A stretch of DNA of 64,000 bases from an uncultured Lachnospiraceae bacterium (GTDB taxonomy: Bacteria > Bacillota > Clostridia > Lachnospirales > Lachnospiraceae). This document shows, one piece after another, positions 16,209 to 24,705 of this stretch. A model generated the notes under the pieces. The model was not told the DNA's origin and did no database searches. It worked only from the letters and a program-made list of their open reading frames with translations. The first letter of the stretch is position 1, and every line of letters begins with the position of its first letter. A program made the position numbers and the translations under genes. The stretch lies in contig CACXAT010000002.1 in the NCBI GenBank assembly GCA_902765725.1, positions 124,001-188,000 of the forward strand, given 5' to 3'.

Positions 16209-17297
16209 ATGGGAAAGATGGCAAAATATCAGCAGGTTGTGGAGTGGGTCCACCAGCAGATCGATGCGGGAGCTCTGCATACCGGCGATAAACTTGAGAC
16301 AGAAGCGCAGCTGAGCGAGCGGTTTTCATTTTCCAGACAGACCATCCGCCAGGCATTGGGGGAGCTGGAGAATGAGGGGACGATCAGCCGTATCCAGGGA
16401 AGCGGCAGCTATGTGAAAAATGCGATCCCCCGCAGCCATTCACAGCAGGGCTCGGGATCTGTGACGATCATCAGCTCCTATACGGATTCCTATATCTTCC
16501 CGAGGATCCTCCAGGCGATGGCAGAGGTTCTGCAGTCAAGGGGCTATTCCACCCGGATCATGTTTACCAACAATCACCGGGAGACGGAGAAGAATATTCT
16601 CACAGAGATGCTCCGCGCCGGATCACGGGATCCGGTGATCGCGGAACCGGTCACCAGCGCCCTCCCGAATCCGAATCTTGACCTCTACCGGGAGCTGCAG
16701 GGACGGGGCATCCCCATTATCTTCTTCAATACCTTCTATCCGGGGATCGACATCCCCCACGTATCCCTCGATGACGTGGAGGCGGGACGGCTGGTGACAG
16801 ACTACCTGATCTCCCTGGGCCACAGGAAGATCGGATGCATCCTGAAAAATGATGACGGCCAGGGGCTCCAGCGTTACAGAGGATATGTGAAGGCGCTCGC
16901 GGACGCGGGCCTTCCTCTGGAGGAGGAGAAGGTGTGCTGGGTCGATACGACAGATCTGCTGGATTCTCTTCATTCCGGTGAATGGATCCTGCATCGCCTG
17001 AAGGACTGTACGGCGGTATTCTGCTATAACGATGAGGTTGCCTACATGCTGACGGAGCTGTGCCTTGCGGCCGGGATCCGGATCCCGCAGGATCTCTCGA
17101 TCGTTTCCGTCGATAATTCAAGGCTGACAGAGCTCAACCAGGTTCCGCTGACATCGGCGGCGCATCCCATGGAAAAGCTTGGGAAAAAGGTGGCTGAAAA
17201 CCTCCTTGCCCTGGTAAGCAGACCAAATTTGGATGCAACCTATGAATTTGTACCAGAATTGGCGGTCCGCAGTTCTGCGGTAAAAATCGATAAGTAA
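16209..17297 (+). CDS. GntR-family regulator with LacI-type sugar-binding domain (AraR architecture)
   Basis: A 362-residue transcription factor. Residues 5-75 form a GntR winged helix (KYQQVVEWVHQQIDAGAL, then FSFSRQTIRQALGELENEGTISRIQGSGSYV). Residues 90-355 form a periplasmic-binding-protein-like domain of LacI/GalR type (VTIISSYTDSYIFPRILQAM; SLDDVEAGRLVTDYLISLGHRKIG). This fusion is the plan of Bacillus AraR, which binds arabinose. Here AraR-like boxes occur upstream of the gene itself and of the adjacent sugar importer, so it most likely represses that importer until a sugar is bound. The effector could be L-arabinose or another sugar; no pathway genes in the window decide this. The start at 16209 follows AGGAGAAGG. 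Confidence 0.87.
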   Translation: MGKMAKYQQVVEWVHQQIDAGALHTGDKLETEAQLSERFSFSRQTIRQALGELENEGTISRIQGSGSYVKNAIPRSHSQQGSGSVTIISSYTDSYIFPRILQAMAEVLQSRGYSTRIMFTNNHRETEKNILTEMLRAGSRDPVIAEPVTSALPNPNLDLYRELQGRGIPIIFFNTFYPGIDIPHVSLDDVEAGRLVTDYLISLGHRKIGCILKNDDGQGLQRYRGYVKALADAGLPLEEEKVCWVDTTDLLDSLHSGEWILHRLKDCTAVFCYNDEVAYMLTELCLAAGIRIPQDLSIVSVDNSRLTELNQVPLTSAAHPMEKLGKKVAENLLALVSRPNLDATYEFVPELAVRSSAVKIDK

Positions 17298-17375
17298 TGC
17301 AAGTTTGTAGATAATTGTAAGGTGTGCAGTATGATATATTGCAGATACAACCGCAAAATGGGAGAGGCTTTATCA

Positions 17376-17488
17376 AACTTGTACTAAATTAAGGGGACAA
17401 AAGCGGTTTAAACGAGCCTTTATTGTGCGTACAAATTCACTGCGCCGGCCCTGAGATTATTGACAACTTTTAATCGGATTGCTATATT
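17376..17488 (+). promoter_or_regulatory. Promoter and paired operators of the sugar importer
   Basis: A strong promoter, TTGACA (17460-17465), 17-bp spacer, TATATT (17483-17488). Upstream lie an AraR-like box TATTGTGCGTACAAAT (17421-17436) and a weaker half-matching site ACTTGTACTAAATT (17377-17390). The centres are about 44 bp apart, close to four helical turns, which would suit cooperative binding with DNA looping as described for AraR. The long leader (about 70 nt) leads to AAGGAGG before the gene. Confidence 0.7.
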
Positions 17489-17567
17489 GCAGGTAGCTTG
17501 TGAAACTGCCGTACAGGAAGTACGGTTCAACAAATAACTCTCATATATTTTTAAGGAGGAATCAGTT

Positions 17568-18749
17568 ATGAAACATGCAATCAGACGTGCTCTGGCTGTC
17601 ACTCTTGCGGCTTCTACCGTAATGGCAATGAGTGCAGTTCCGACCTTCGCAGCAAATGCGGATGACGGAATCAAGATCGGTGTCTCCATCTGGAGTTCCA
17701 CAGACGTTCTCGGCTCTCAGTGCAAGAAGATCATCGACCAGGCTGCAGCAGCACTTGATGTCGAGGTCCAGTATGTTGACCAGGGCCATGTATCTGAGCA
17801 GGTTACCGCTTCTGTCGAGACTCTGTGCTCTGCAGGCTGCGACGGTATCATCATCTGCAACTCCGCTGACTCTGAGATGCTTTCCGCAATCCAGACCTGC
17901 GAAGCAAACCAGGTTTATCTGACCCAGTTCTTCCGCATCATCAGCGACACTGCTGAAGAGAGCGCTCCGATCTACGAGCTGGCTAAGCAGTCCCAGTACT
18001 ATCTCGGCGCTGTTCATGAGGATGAGGTCACCAATGGTTATACTCTGGTTAACCTCCTTCTTGAGAAGGGCGACAGAAACATCATGCTTGAAGGCTGGAC
18101 CGTCGGCGATGCTACCTTCCTTGCCCGCTATGAAGGCTATCAGAAGGCTATCGACGAGTGGAACGCAGCAAACCCGGATGATCAGGCAGTCCTGAGCGAG
18201 CCGGTTTACGCGAACACCTCCTCTGATGAGGGTGCAAAGGTTACCGCTAACTTCATCTCCACCAACTATCCGGACAACATGGACGCTCTGATCGTAGCAG
18301 GCGGCGGCGGAGATCCGCTGGTCGGCTCCATTGGTGAGATCGAGGCTGAAGGCCTTACCGGAAAGATCGACGTTGTTTCCACCGACTTCCTCCCGGATCT
18401 GGATGCTCAGCTTGAGAGCGGCGGAATGTTTGCTGAGTCCGGCGGACATTACTGCGACCCGCTGTTCGCATTCCTTCTTACCTACAATGCGATCAAGGGC
18501 AACGAGTCCTATCTGAAGCCGGCTGGAGAGTTCGGAAAGAACCTTCTGTTCCCGTATCTGTATGTTGCATCCTCCGAGGACTATGCAAACTATGACAAGT
18601 ACTTCGTACAGGATACTCCGTACACCGACGAAGAGCTCGTAGCTATGGCTGAGATGGATTATGCAGATCTCGAGGCAGCCTGCTCCGCTCTGTCCATCGA
18701 GGACGTTATGGCTCGTCACGGCGGCGCTGCTGAGACCGAGGCTGAGTAA
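17568..18749 (+). CDS. Sugar ABC transporter substrate-binding protein (periplasmic-binding type 1)
   Basis: A 393-residue exported binding protein of the RbsB-like sugar family. Residues 1-29 are a signal peptide (SAVPTFA-ANAD), again with no lipobox cysteine. The mature part begins IKIGVSIWSSTDVLGSQCKK and continues with SAGCDGIIICNSADSEML, as in type 1 binding proteins. The ligand is unknown; the AraR-like regulator points to a pentose or related sugar. Codon use is biased to frequent codons (for example GCT, TCC), as for a highly expressed gene. The C-terminus GGAAETEAE is identical to that of the BMP protein ending at 1827. A terminator-like hairpin separates it from the permease gene. 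Confidence 0.9.
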   Translation: MKHAIRRALAVTLAASTVMAMSAVPTFAANADDGIKIGVSIWSSTDVLGSQCKKIIDQAAAALDVEVQYVDQGHVSEQVTASVETLCSAGCDGIIICNSADSEMLSAIQTCEANQVYLTQFFRIISDTAEESAPIYELAKQSQYYLGAVHEDEVTNGYTLVNLLLEKGDRNIMLEGWTVGDATFLARYEGYQKAIDEWNAANPDDQAVLSEPVYANTSSDEGAKVTANFISTNYPDNMDALIVAGGGGDPLVGSIGEIEAEGLTGKIDVVSTDFLPDLDAQLESGGMFAESGGHYCDPLFAFLLTYNAIKGNESYLKPAGEFGKNLLFPYLYVASSEDYANYDKYFVQDTPYTDEELVAMAEMDYADLEAACSALSIEDVMARHGGAAETEAE

Positions 18750-18817
18750 TCAGTACTTATTCTGGCAAAACAGAAAGAGAACATAGTTCTTAAGAACGGT
18801 AGAATTCTCTTATAAAC

Positions 18818-18850
18818 AAAAGAGGGGATCACATCCGTGGTCCCCTTTTT
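18818..18850 (+). terminator. Hairpin terminator between binding protein and permease genes
   Basis: AGGGGATCAC and GTGGTCCCCT pair around a 4-nt loop and are followed by five T. It should limit read-through into the permease and ATPase genes and keep the binding protein in excess. Confidence 0.8.
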
Positions 18851-18902
18851 CTATGCCGTAACTGATATAGGGAAACATACTCTGAAAGGATGTTACAGAC
18901 AC

Positions 18903-19859
18903 ATGAAAGAACAAACTTCTATGGAGAAGTTTAAGTCCAGCCAGTGGTTCGGGATTGTCCTGATGGCAGCGCTTGTCATAGCGGTATGGGCCGTCTTCAA
19001 GATCCTGCGTCCCGCCACCTTCGGAACTCCGGACCGTATGGTCACGTATCTGCGTGACGCCATCATCTATGCGGTCGGCGGCTGCGGCTTCTACTTTATC
19101 GTTGTAATGGGACTGTTCGACTTCTCAGTCGGATCCATCATCGTACTGAGCTGCGTTATGTCAGCTACCCTGAGTGAACACATGGGATACGCGGGACTGG
19201 TCCTGGCCCCGATCATCTGCGGTGCCCTCCTTGAGTTCATCAACGGAATGCTCTACATCAAGCTGCGTATTCCGTCCATGATCGTTACGACCGGTATGGC
19301 GCTGATCTACGAGGCCCTTGCCGTCTTCGCGACAGGTTCTGTCGAGAAGATCATCGGGCCGAACCTGAGAGCCTTCGGTCAGTATCCGCTGAACCTGATC
19401 GTTGCGGTGGCAGCGTTTCTGCTGTGCGGATTCATTCTGAAATACACACGTGTCGGTACCTATGCGACCGCCATCGGCTCCAATGAGGCGGTAGCCAAGA
19501 ACATGGGTATCAACGTAGACAAGTATAAGGTGATCGGCTTCACACTGTTCGGATTCTTCCTGGGCGTGGAAGCTCTCCTGACCATCAGCTACGGAACCTC
19601 CATGACCGCAAAGACCGGCATGGTCTCCATGGCCCGCAACTTCCAGCCTCTGATGGGAACCTTCTTCGGACTGGCATTCCGTAAATACGGCCATCCGGTC
19701 ATCGCAGTCGTGGTCGGCGAGTATATCGTCTCCATGATCTTTGCCGGATTCGTTGCACTCGGCGCTCCGACGACGATCAACAACATCGTCACGGGCATTG
19801 TCCTTCTTGTGATCGTTGCTCTGACTACCAAGAGAGTCAAGGGCGCGGTCGTCAAGTGA
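18903..19859 (+). CDS. Sugar ABC transporter permease 1
   Basis: A 318-residue membrane protein of the RbsC/BPD_transp_2 family with about eight to ten helices. Hallmarks are FYFIVVMGLFDFSVGSIIVLS (near residue 65) and the loop GSNEAVAKNMGINVDKYK (near 197), which contacts the ATPase. The start at 18903 is chosen for AAAGGA upstream; an earlier GTG lies inside the terminator stem and an ATG six codons later is possible. The ATPase gene follows after 16 bp. With the second permease at 21383 it should form a heterodimeric channel. Confidence 0.88.
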   Translation: MKEQTSMEKFKSSQWFGIVLMAALVIAVWAVFKILRPATFGTPDRMVTYLRDAIIYAVGGCGFYFIVVMGLFDFSVGSIIVLSCVMSATLSEHMGYAGLVLAPIICGALLEFINGMLYIKLRIPSMIVTTGMALIYEALAVFATGSVEKIIGPNLRAFGQYPLNLIVAVAAFLLCGFILKYTRVGTYATAIGSNEAVAKNMGINVDKYKVIGFTLFGFFLGVEALLTISYGTSMTAKTGMVSMARNFQPLMGTFFGLAFRKYGHPVIAVVVGEYIVSMIFAGFVALGAPTTINNIVTGIVLLVIVALTTKRVKGAVVK

Positions 19860-19875
19860 GAAAGAGGTGCGCAGA

Positions 19876-21372
19876 ATGACAGAAGGAAAGTTATTATTGA
19901 GAGCGACCGATATCGACAAGCAGTTCGGTATCACGCATGCAGTCGATCACGTATCCATCGACTTCTATCACAATGAGATCCATGCCCTGATCGGCGAGAA
20001 TGGTTCCGGTAAATCAACCTTTACCAATATGCTGACCGGTATCTATTCACTGGGCGGCGGCACCTTCACGCTGGACGGTCAGGATGTTCACCCGAAGAAC
20101 CAGGTCGACGCGAACCGCCACGGCATCGCGATCATCGTCCAGGAGATGGGAACTCTGTCCGGCCTGACCGTCGCAGAGAACATCTTCCTCGGCGAGGAGG
20201 ATCCCTTCATCAGCCACGGCGTCAAGAATACGGCGGCCATGAACAAGAAGGCACAGGAGCTTCTGGATTCCTACGGCTTCGGACGCATCCGCGCCAACGC
20301 GATCATTGACACCTACAACTTCGAGGACAGAAAGCTGGTAGAGATCGTCAAGTCGACTTATTTCGATCCGAAGATCCTGGTCGTCGACGAGACCACCACA
20401 GCTCTGAACCACAGCGGACGTGTAGAGCTGTTCAAGCACATGCGCAGACTCCGTGATCTGGGCAGCTGCGTCATCTTCATCTCCCATGACCTGGACGAGG
20501 TTCTGGAAATGAGTGACCGCATCTCAGTCCTTAGAGACGGCGAGTACATCGACAGCGTAGACGCGAAGGACGTCACCACCGATGACCTGAAGAAGCTGAT
20601 GGTCGGCCGTGAGCTGGGCGAGCATTACTATCGTACCGACTACGGCGAAAAGATCCCGGATGAGGTTGCGCTGAAGGTCGAGAATGTCTCCGTCGGCGAT
20701 GAGATCCACAATGTATCCTTCGAGCTTCACAAGGGCGAGATCCTGGGGATCGGCGGCCTGAGCGAATGCGGAATGCACGAAGTCGGCAAGGCCTGCTTCG
20801 GAGCTTCCTTCGACCGTACCGGTTCTGTCACGCTGGCAGACGGCACACAGATCAACGATATCAATACCGCGATCAATCATTCGATCGCGTATGCATCCAA
20901 GGACCGTGACAATGAGTCCCTGCTGATCAATGACTCCATCATGGACAACGTCACGCTTCCGTCCATGAGAGACATGGGCAAGGTGCTCAGCATCAAGAAG
21001 CTGCATGAATTCGCGGACAAGTACGCGAAGGAGATGTCCACGAAGATGGTCAACGTCGACCAGTTCGTATCCGAGCTGTCCGGCGGAAATAAGCAGAAGG
21101 TCGTTCTTGCGCGCTGGATCGGCAAGGGATCCGATATCCTGATCCTGGACTCCCCGACCCGAGGCATCGACATCAAGGTCAAGGCGGATATCTACGCCCT
21201 GATGGACAAGATGCGCAAGGAAGGCAAGTCGATCCTGATGATCTCCGAGGAGCTGCCTGAGCTGATGGGTATGAGCGACCGCATCCTTATTATGAAGGAA
21301 GGCGAGATCAGCGCGGAATTCCTCAGAGACCCGGCTATCACAGACACAGTACTGATCGAGAAGATGATCTAA
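19876..21372 (+). CDS. Sugar ABC transporter ATP-binding protein (RbsA-like), one decayed site
   Basis: A 498-residue tandem ATPase. Domain 1 has intact Walker A GENGSGKST (near residue 40) and Walker B VVDETTTAL, but the signature position reads FEDRKLVEI instead of LSxGQ. Domain 2 has an intact signature LSGGNKQK (near 400), a lost Walker A (LSECGMHEV) and a Walker B with Ser in place of Glu (LDSPTRGID). In a sandwich, one ATP site (Walker A/B of domain 1 with the domain 2 signature) is complete and the other has lost all three elements, more than is usual for RbsA relatives. Start at 19876 behind AAAGAGG. Genes before and after are the permeases. Confidence 0.9.
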   Translation: MTEGKLLLRATDIDKQFGITHAVDHVSIDFYHNEIHALIGENGSGKSTFTNMLTGIYSLGGGTFTLDGQDVHPKNQVDANRHGIAIIVQEMGTLSGLTVAENIFLGEEDPFISHGVKNTAAMNKKAQELLDSYGFGRIRANAIIDTYNFEDRKLVEIVKSTYFDPKILVVDETTTALNHSGRVELFKHMRRLRDLGSCVIFISHDLDEVLEMSDRISVLRDGEYIDSVDAKDVTTDDLKKLMVGRELGEHYYRTDYGEKIPDEVALKVENVSVGDEIHNVSFELHKGEILGIGGLSECGMHEVGKACFGASFDRTGSVTLADGTQINDINTAINHSIAYASKDRDNESLLINDSIMDNVTLPSMRDMGKVLSIKKLHEFADKYAKEMSTKMVNVDQFVSELSGGNKQKVVLARWIGKGSDILILDSPTRGIDIKVKADIYALMDKMRKEGKSILMISEELPELMGMSDRILIMKEGEISAEFLRDPAITDTVLIEKMI

Positions 21373-21382
21373 GGAGGCAATT

Positions 21383-22324
21383 ATGGCAGGAAAAAAGATT
21401 GATCTTGACAATCCGCGTCTCAGAGCTGCCCTTCCTCTGATCGGATTTCTCTTCATGATCGTGCTGTTCACGATCCTTACAAAGGGCGCTATTGTAACAC
21501 CGAATAACCTGCAGCTCCAGCTGAGCCAGATGTACATGCTGATGATCGCCTCGATCGGCGTATTCTTCGTCATCACCATGGGCTGCCTGGATTTCTCCCA
21601 GGGCTCTCTGATGGGTGTAGCCTGCATCGCATGCTGCTACTTCTCCAACAAGAATCTGGTCCTCGGCATTGTCATGGGCATCCTGGTCGGAGCTGCCATC
21701 GGAGCGATCAACGGATGGCTGCACGTATACATGCAGATCCCGTCCTTCATCGTTACGATGTCCACCCAGTTCCTGTTCCGCGGCGTTGTGCAGTTCTGCA
21801 CGACCAAGGCTCCGGTCATGGCAAACATCAGCATGATGAAGCTGGCTACCATGCCCTTCATGATGACCGTCACCGTGATCTGCCTTGTAGTCGCATTCTT
21901 CTTCTTCCGCTACACCTCCTTCGGAGCCAATCTGAAGGCCATCGGCGCAAGCGAGAGAGGCGCGCGGTTCGCAGGCATCAAGGTCACAAAGACCAAGTTC
22001 CTGGTGTATGTTCTGGCAGGTGTCATCACCGGCTTTGCCGCGTTCATCAACGCGATCAAGGTCCTGTCCGTCACATCCACCGGCGGCAACCAGCTTGAGA
22101 CCCAGATCCTGATCGGTCTGGTCCTGGGCGGAATGCCGATCTCCGGCGGTGCCAAGGTAAGGTTCTCGAACATCGTAGTCGGTGTTCTGATGTACCGCTT
22201 CATGGCAACCGGTCTGGTCATGGTCGGCCTGACGACACAGATGCAGCAGCTGATCCAGGGTATTGTCTTCGTAATCATGGTAACCCTGTTCTCAGACCGC
22301 AAGTCTCTGGCGGTTATCAAGTAA
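21383..22324 (+). CDS. Sugar ABC transporter permease 2
   Basis: A 313-residue membrane protein of the same family as permease 1. It shows VFFVITMGCLDFSQGSLMGVA near residue 55 and the coupling loop GASERGARFAGIKVTKTK near 190. The start follows AAGGAGG, 10 bp after the ATPase stop. It is the last gene of the importer operon. Two related but distinct permeases imply a heterodimer rather than the RbsC homodimer. Confidence 0.88.
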   Translation: MAGKKIDLDNPRLRAALPLIGFLFMIVLFTILTKGAIVTPNNLQLQLSQMYMLMIASIGVFFVITMGCLDFSQGSLMGVACIACCYFSNKNLVLGIVMGILVGAAIGAINGWLHVYMQIPSFIVTMSTQFLFRGVVQFCTTKAPVMANISMMKLATMPFMMTVTVICLVVAFFFFRYTSFGANLKAIGASERGARFAGIKVTKTKFLVYVLAGVITGFAAFINAIKVLSVTSTGGNQLETQILIGLVLGGMPISGGAKVRFSNIVVGVLMYRFMATGLVMVGLTTQMQQLIQGIVFVIMVTLFSDRKSLAVIK

Positions 22325-22357
22325 GACAGCTCGCAACATCCTTTCAATATATGAGCG

Positions 22358-22418
22358 AGGCGCCTGCCGCAGTATTGCGGCAGGCGCCTTCGCGTCCGGA
22401 CGGATCTGTCCGTTTTTT
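22358..22418 (+). terminator. Double hairpin terminator of the sugar importer operon
   Basis: A 14-bp GC-rich stem (22358-22371 with 22376-22389) is followed by a small hairpin CGGAC/GTCCG (22397-22401 with 22108-type arm at 22408-22412) and six T. The second hairpin is the likely stop point. Confidence 0.8.
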
Positions 22419-22464
22419 CTTTTTTATTATATGTGTGATCTTATACAGGATCTCATGTGAGATC

Positions 22465-22986
22465 TCACGCACCCTGCATTCCGAAAATCTTCTGGCTGTT
22501 TTTCTCAAGAGCGAAGAACAGGACCATACCGATGACTCCGCATCCCAGGACCTCTCCGAATCCGACCGTCAGCATCTGGATCTGGATCGGGATCGTAATC
22601 GCATATCCATAGTAGAGCACCAGCGGAACGATGATCGCGTTGGCGATGATCGGGGGCAGCGGAAGCGCGAACTTCAAAGCGTTTGAAGCCGGATTCTGAC
22701 GGACCAGCTTTCCGATCCACCAGGTTCCCAGTGCTCCGATCAGTGTGGCGAGGCTTCCGCAGACCACGTCCAGCGGGATCGCGCCGCCCAGCAGATTGCC
22801 GATCACGCAGCCCACGAACAGTCCGGGGATCGCTGCCGGTGTGAAGAAGGGCAGGATTGTGAGTCCCTCCGCGATACGCACCTGGATGTTCTTGAAGCTG
22901 ATCGGTGCGAAGATCTGGCACAACACGACGTAGAGCGCGGCGATCGCCGCAGCCTGCGTCAGATACAGGATTTTTTTGTCTCTCAT
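22465..22986 (-). CDS. queT: QueT family queuosine-precursor ECF transporter S component
   Basis: A 173-residue membrane protein with about five to six helices. The block QVRIAEGLTILPFFTPAAIPGLF (residues 35-57) and IGNLLGGAIPLDVVCGS are characteristic of QueT, the substrate-specific subunit of an energy-coupling-factor importer for the queuosine precursor preQ1 or preQ0. It would use a shared ECF ATPase/transmembrane module encoded elsewhere. Start at 22986 with the GGAGG site at 22996-23000. The leader contains a structure that fits a preQ1-I riboswitch with the ribosome site in its tail, which supports the assignment. Confidence 0.87.
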   Translation of the reverse strand: MRDKKILYLTQAAAIAALYVVLCQIFAPISFKNIQVRIAEGLTILPFFTPAAIPGLFVGCVIGNLLGGAIPLDVVCGSLATLIGALGTWWIGKLVRQNPASNALKFALPLPPIIANAIIVPLVLYYGYAITIPIQIQMLTVGFGEVLGCGVIGMVLFFALEKNSQKIFGMQGA

Positions 22987-22995
22987 ATTCAGTTT

Positions 22996-23038
22996 CCTCC
23001 GTAGTTTTGTTTTAGGTGAGGATGGTCACGAACTCACC
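22996..23038 (-). promoter_or_regulatory. Candidate preQ1-I riboswitch controlling queT
   Basis: On the minus strand, P1 pairs GGTGAG (within 23031-23038) with CTCACC (23015-23020) around a 12-nt loop beginning TTCGTG; an A-rich tail TAAAACAAAACTACGGAGG follows. Loop CGUG can pair with UACG of the tail, forming the P2 pseudoknot next to the ribosome site GGAGG. Loop length, A-rich tail ending ACUA and the gene type match class preQ1-I. Ligand binding would hide the ribosome site and turn translation off. Confidence 0.7.
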
Positions 23039-23160
23039 ATAGTCTCTCCGGCGTGGCTGCCGGGGCTGCACTGATCTCTTCAGGGCAGCCTGTATAAGAT
23101 AGCACACTCCGGCCGTGGGGGCAAGAGCAACCTGCTTTATGCTCTTAAGGAATACTTACA

Positions 23161-23189
23161 TTGAAAATGCGCTCCTTCGTGTTTATAAT
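23161..23189 (+). promoter_or_regulatory. Promoter of asnS
   Basis: TTGAAA (23161-23166), 17-bp spacer, TATAAT (23184-23189). The leader to the ATG is only about 30 nt, so a T-box riboswitch is absent. Confidence 0.8.
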
Positions 23190-23226
23190 AGGTAGAAAGT
23201 TTTATTTACCAGAGGGAGAGATTATC

Positions 23227-24621
23227 ATGGACGTTAAATTTGTGACGGTTAAGGAGCTTTACAGGAACCGGGAGGAGTATATAGGCAAGAAGGTCACCGT
23301 CGGCGGCTGGGTTCGGTCGATCCGCGATTCGAAGACCTTCGGATTCCTGGTCCTGCACGATGGAACCTTTTTTGAGACGCTGCAGGTAGTGTTCGCGGAT
23401 CAGCTGGATAACTTCGCGGACATCTGCAAGTTCAATGTCGGCTCTGCAGTGATCGTGACCGGTGAGCTGGTGGCGACGCCGAATGCCAAGCAGCCCTTTG
23501 AGATCCAGGCGCAGGAGGTCTGTCTGGAGGGCGCTTCCACACCGGATTATCCGATGCAGAAGAAGAGACATACCGTAGAGTATCTTCGTACGGTTCCGCA
23601 TCTTCGTCCCAGAACGAATCTGTTCCAGGCTACGTTCCGTGTGCGTTCCCTTGCGGCCTACGCGATCCACAAGTTCTTCCAGGAGAGGAACTTCGTATAT
23701 ATCCATACCCCGATCATCACGGGAACCGACGCCGAGGGCGCCGGAGAGATGTTCCGCGCGACCACGCTGGATCTGGAGAATCTTCCCAGGACCGAAGACG
23801 GACAGATCGATTATTCCAAGGATTTCTTCAGCCAGTCCACGCATCTGACCGTTTCCGGACAGCTGGACGTCGAGCCCTTTGCCCAGGCATTCCGCAATGT
23901 CTATACCTTCGGGCCGACCTTCCGCGCGGAGAATTCCAATACCACCAGACATGCGGCTGAGTTCTGGATGATCGAGCCGGAGATGTCCTTCGCGGATCTG
24001 GAAGATGACATGGAGACGGCAGAGGCCATGCTGAAGTTCATTTTCACCTATGTCCTGGAGAATGCTCCGGAAGAAATGAACTTCTTCAACCAGTTTGTGG
24101 ACAAGGGACTGCTTGACCGCCTGAATCATGTCATCAATTCCGAATTCGGACGCGTCACCTACACGGAGGCCATCCGGCTTCTGGAGCAGAACAATGACAA
24201 GTTTGACTATAAGGTAAGCTGGGGCTGCGATCTGCAGACAGAGCATGAGAGATATCTCACCGAGCAGATCTTCAAGCGCCCGGTCTTCGTCACCGACTAT
24301 CCACGTGAGATCAAGGCATTCTATATGAAGCTGAATGAGGACGGCAAGACCGTCGCGGCCATGGACTGCCTGGTTCCGGGCATCGGAGAGATCATCGGCG
24401 GATCCCAGCGTGAGGAGAATTACGACATCCTGAAGGCCAGAATCGACGAGCTGGGAATGTCTGAGGAAGAGTACAAGTATTATCTGGATATCCGCAGGTT
24501 CGGAACCACGCGCCACGCAGGATTCGGACTCGGATTTGAACGTGTTGTAATGTATCTGACCGGTGTCGGTAACATCAGAGACGTGCTGCCGTATCCGCGC
24601 ACAGTCGGAAGCCTGATCTGA
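23227..24621 (+). CDS. asnS: Asparagine--tRNA ligase
   Basis: A 464-residue class II aminoacyl-tRNA synthetase that attaches asparagine to tRNA-Asn. The N-terminal OB anticodon-binding domain spans about residues 1-110 ([24 protein letters not shown]). The catalytic part has motif 2, [21 protein letters not shown] (near 235), and motif 3, [15 protein letters not shown] (near 436), with [10 protein letters not shown] before it. The length is standard. The start at 23227 follows GAGGGAG; an upstream in-frame TTG at 23161 is inside the promoter. It has its own promoter and is transcribed toward the sortase gene. Confidence 0.97.
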   Translation: MDVKFVTVKELYRNREEYIGKKVTVGGWVRSIRDSKTFGFLVLHDGTFFETLQVVFADQLDNFADICKFNVGSAVIVTGELVATPNAKQPFEIQAQEVCLEGASTPDYPMQKKRHTVEYLRTVPHLRPRTNLFQATFRVRSLAAYAIHKFFQERNFVYIHTPIITGTDAEGAGEMFRATTLDLENLPRTEDGQIDYSKDFFSQSTHLTVSGQLDVEPFAQAFRNVYTFGPTFRAENSNTTRHAAEFWMIEPEMSFADLEDDMETAEAMLKFIFTYVLENAPEEMNFFNQFVDKGLLDRLNHVINSEFGRVTYTEAIRLLEQNNDKFDYKVSWGCDLQTEHERYLTEQIFKRPVFVTDYPREIKAFYMKLNEDGKTVAAMDCLVPGIGEIIGGSQREENYDILKARIDELGMSEEEYKYYLDIRRFGTTRHAGFGLGFERVVMYLTGVGNIRDVLPYPRTVGSLI

Positions 24622-24705
24622 GACGCGGCCGATATGCGGAAGGGTAGTGTGCCCGGAAGGCGGCCAGGTCCCGGGAGGCAGTAAGCCCGGCAGGAGGATT
24701 CGTGT

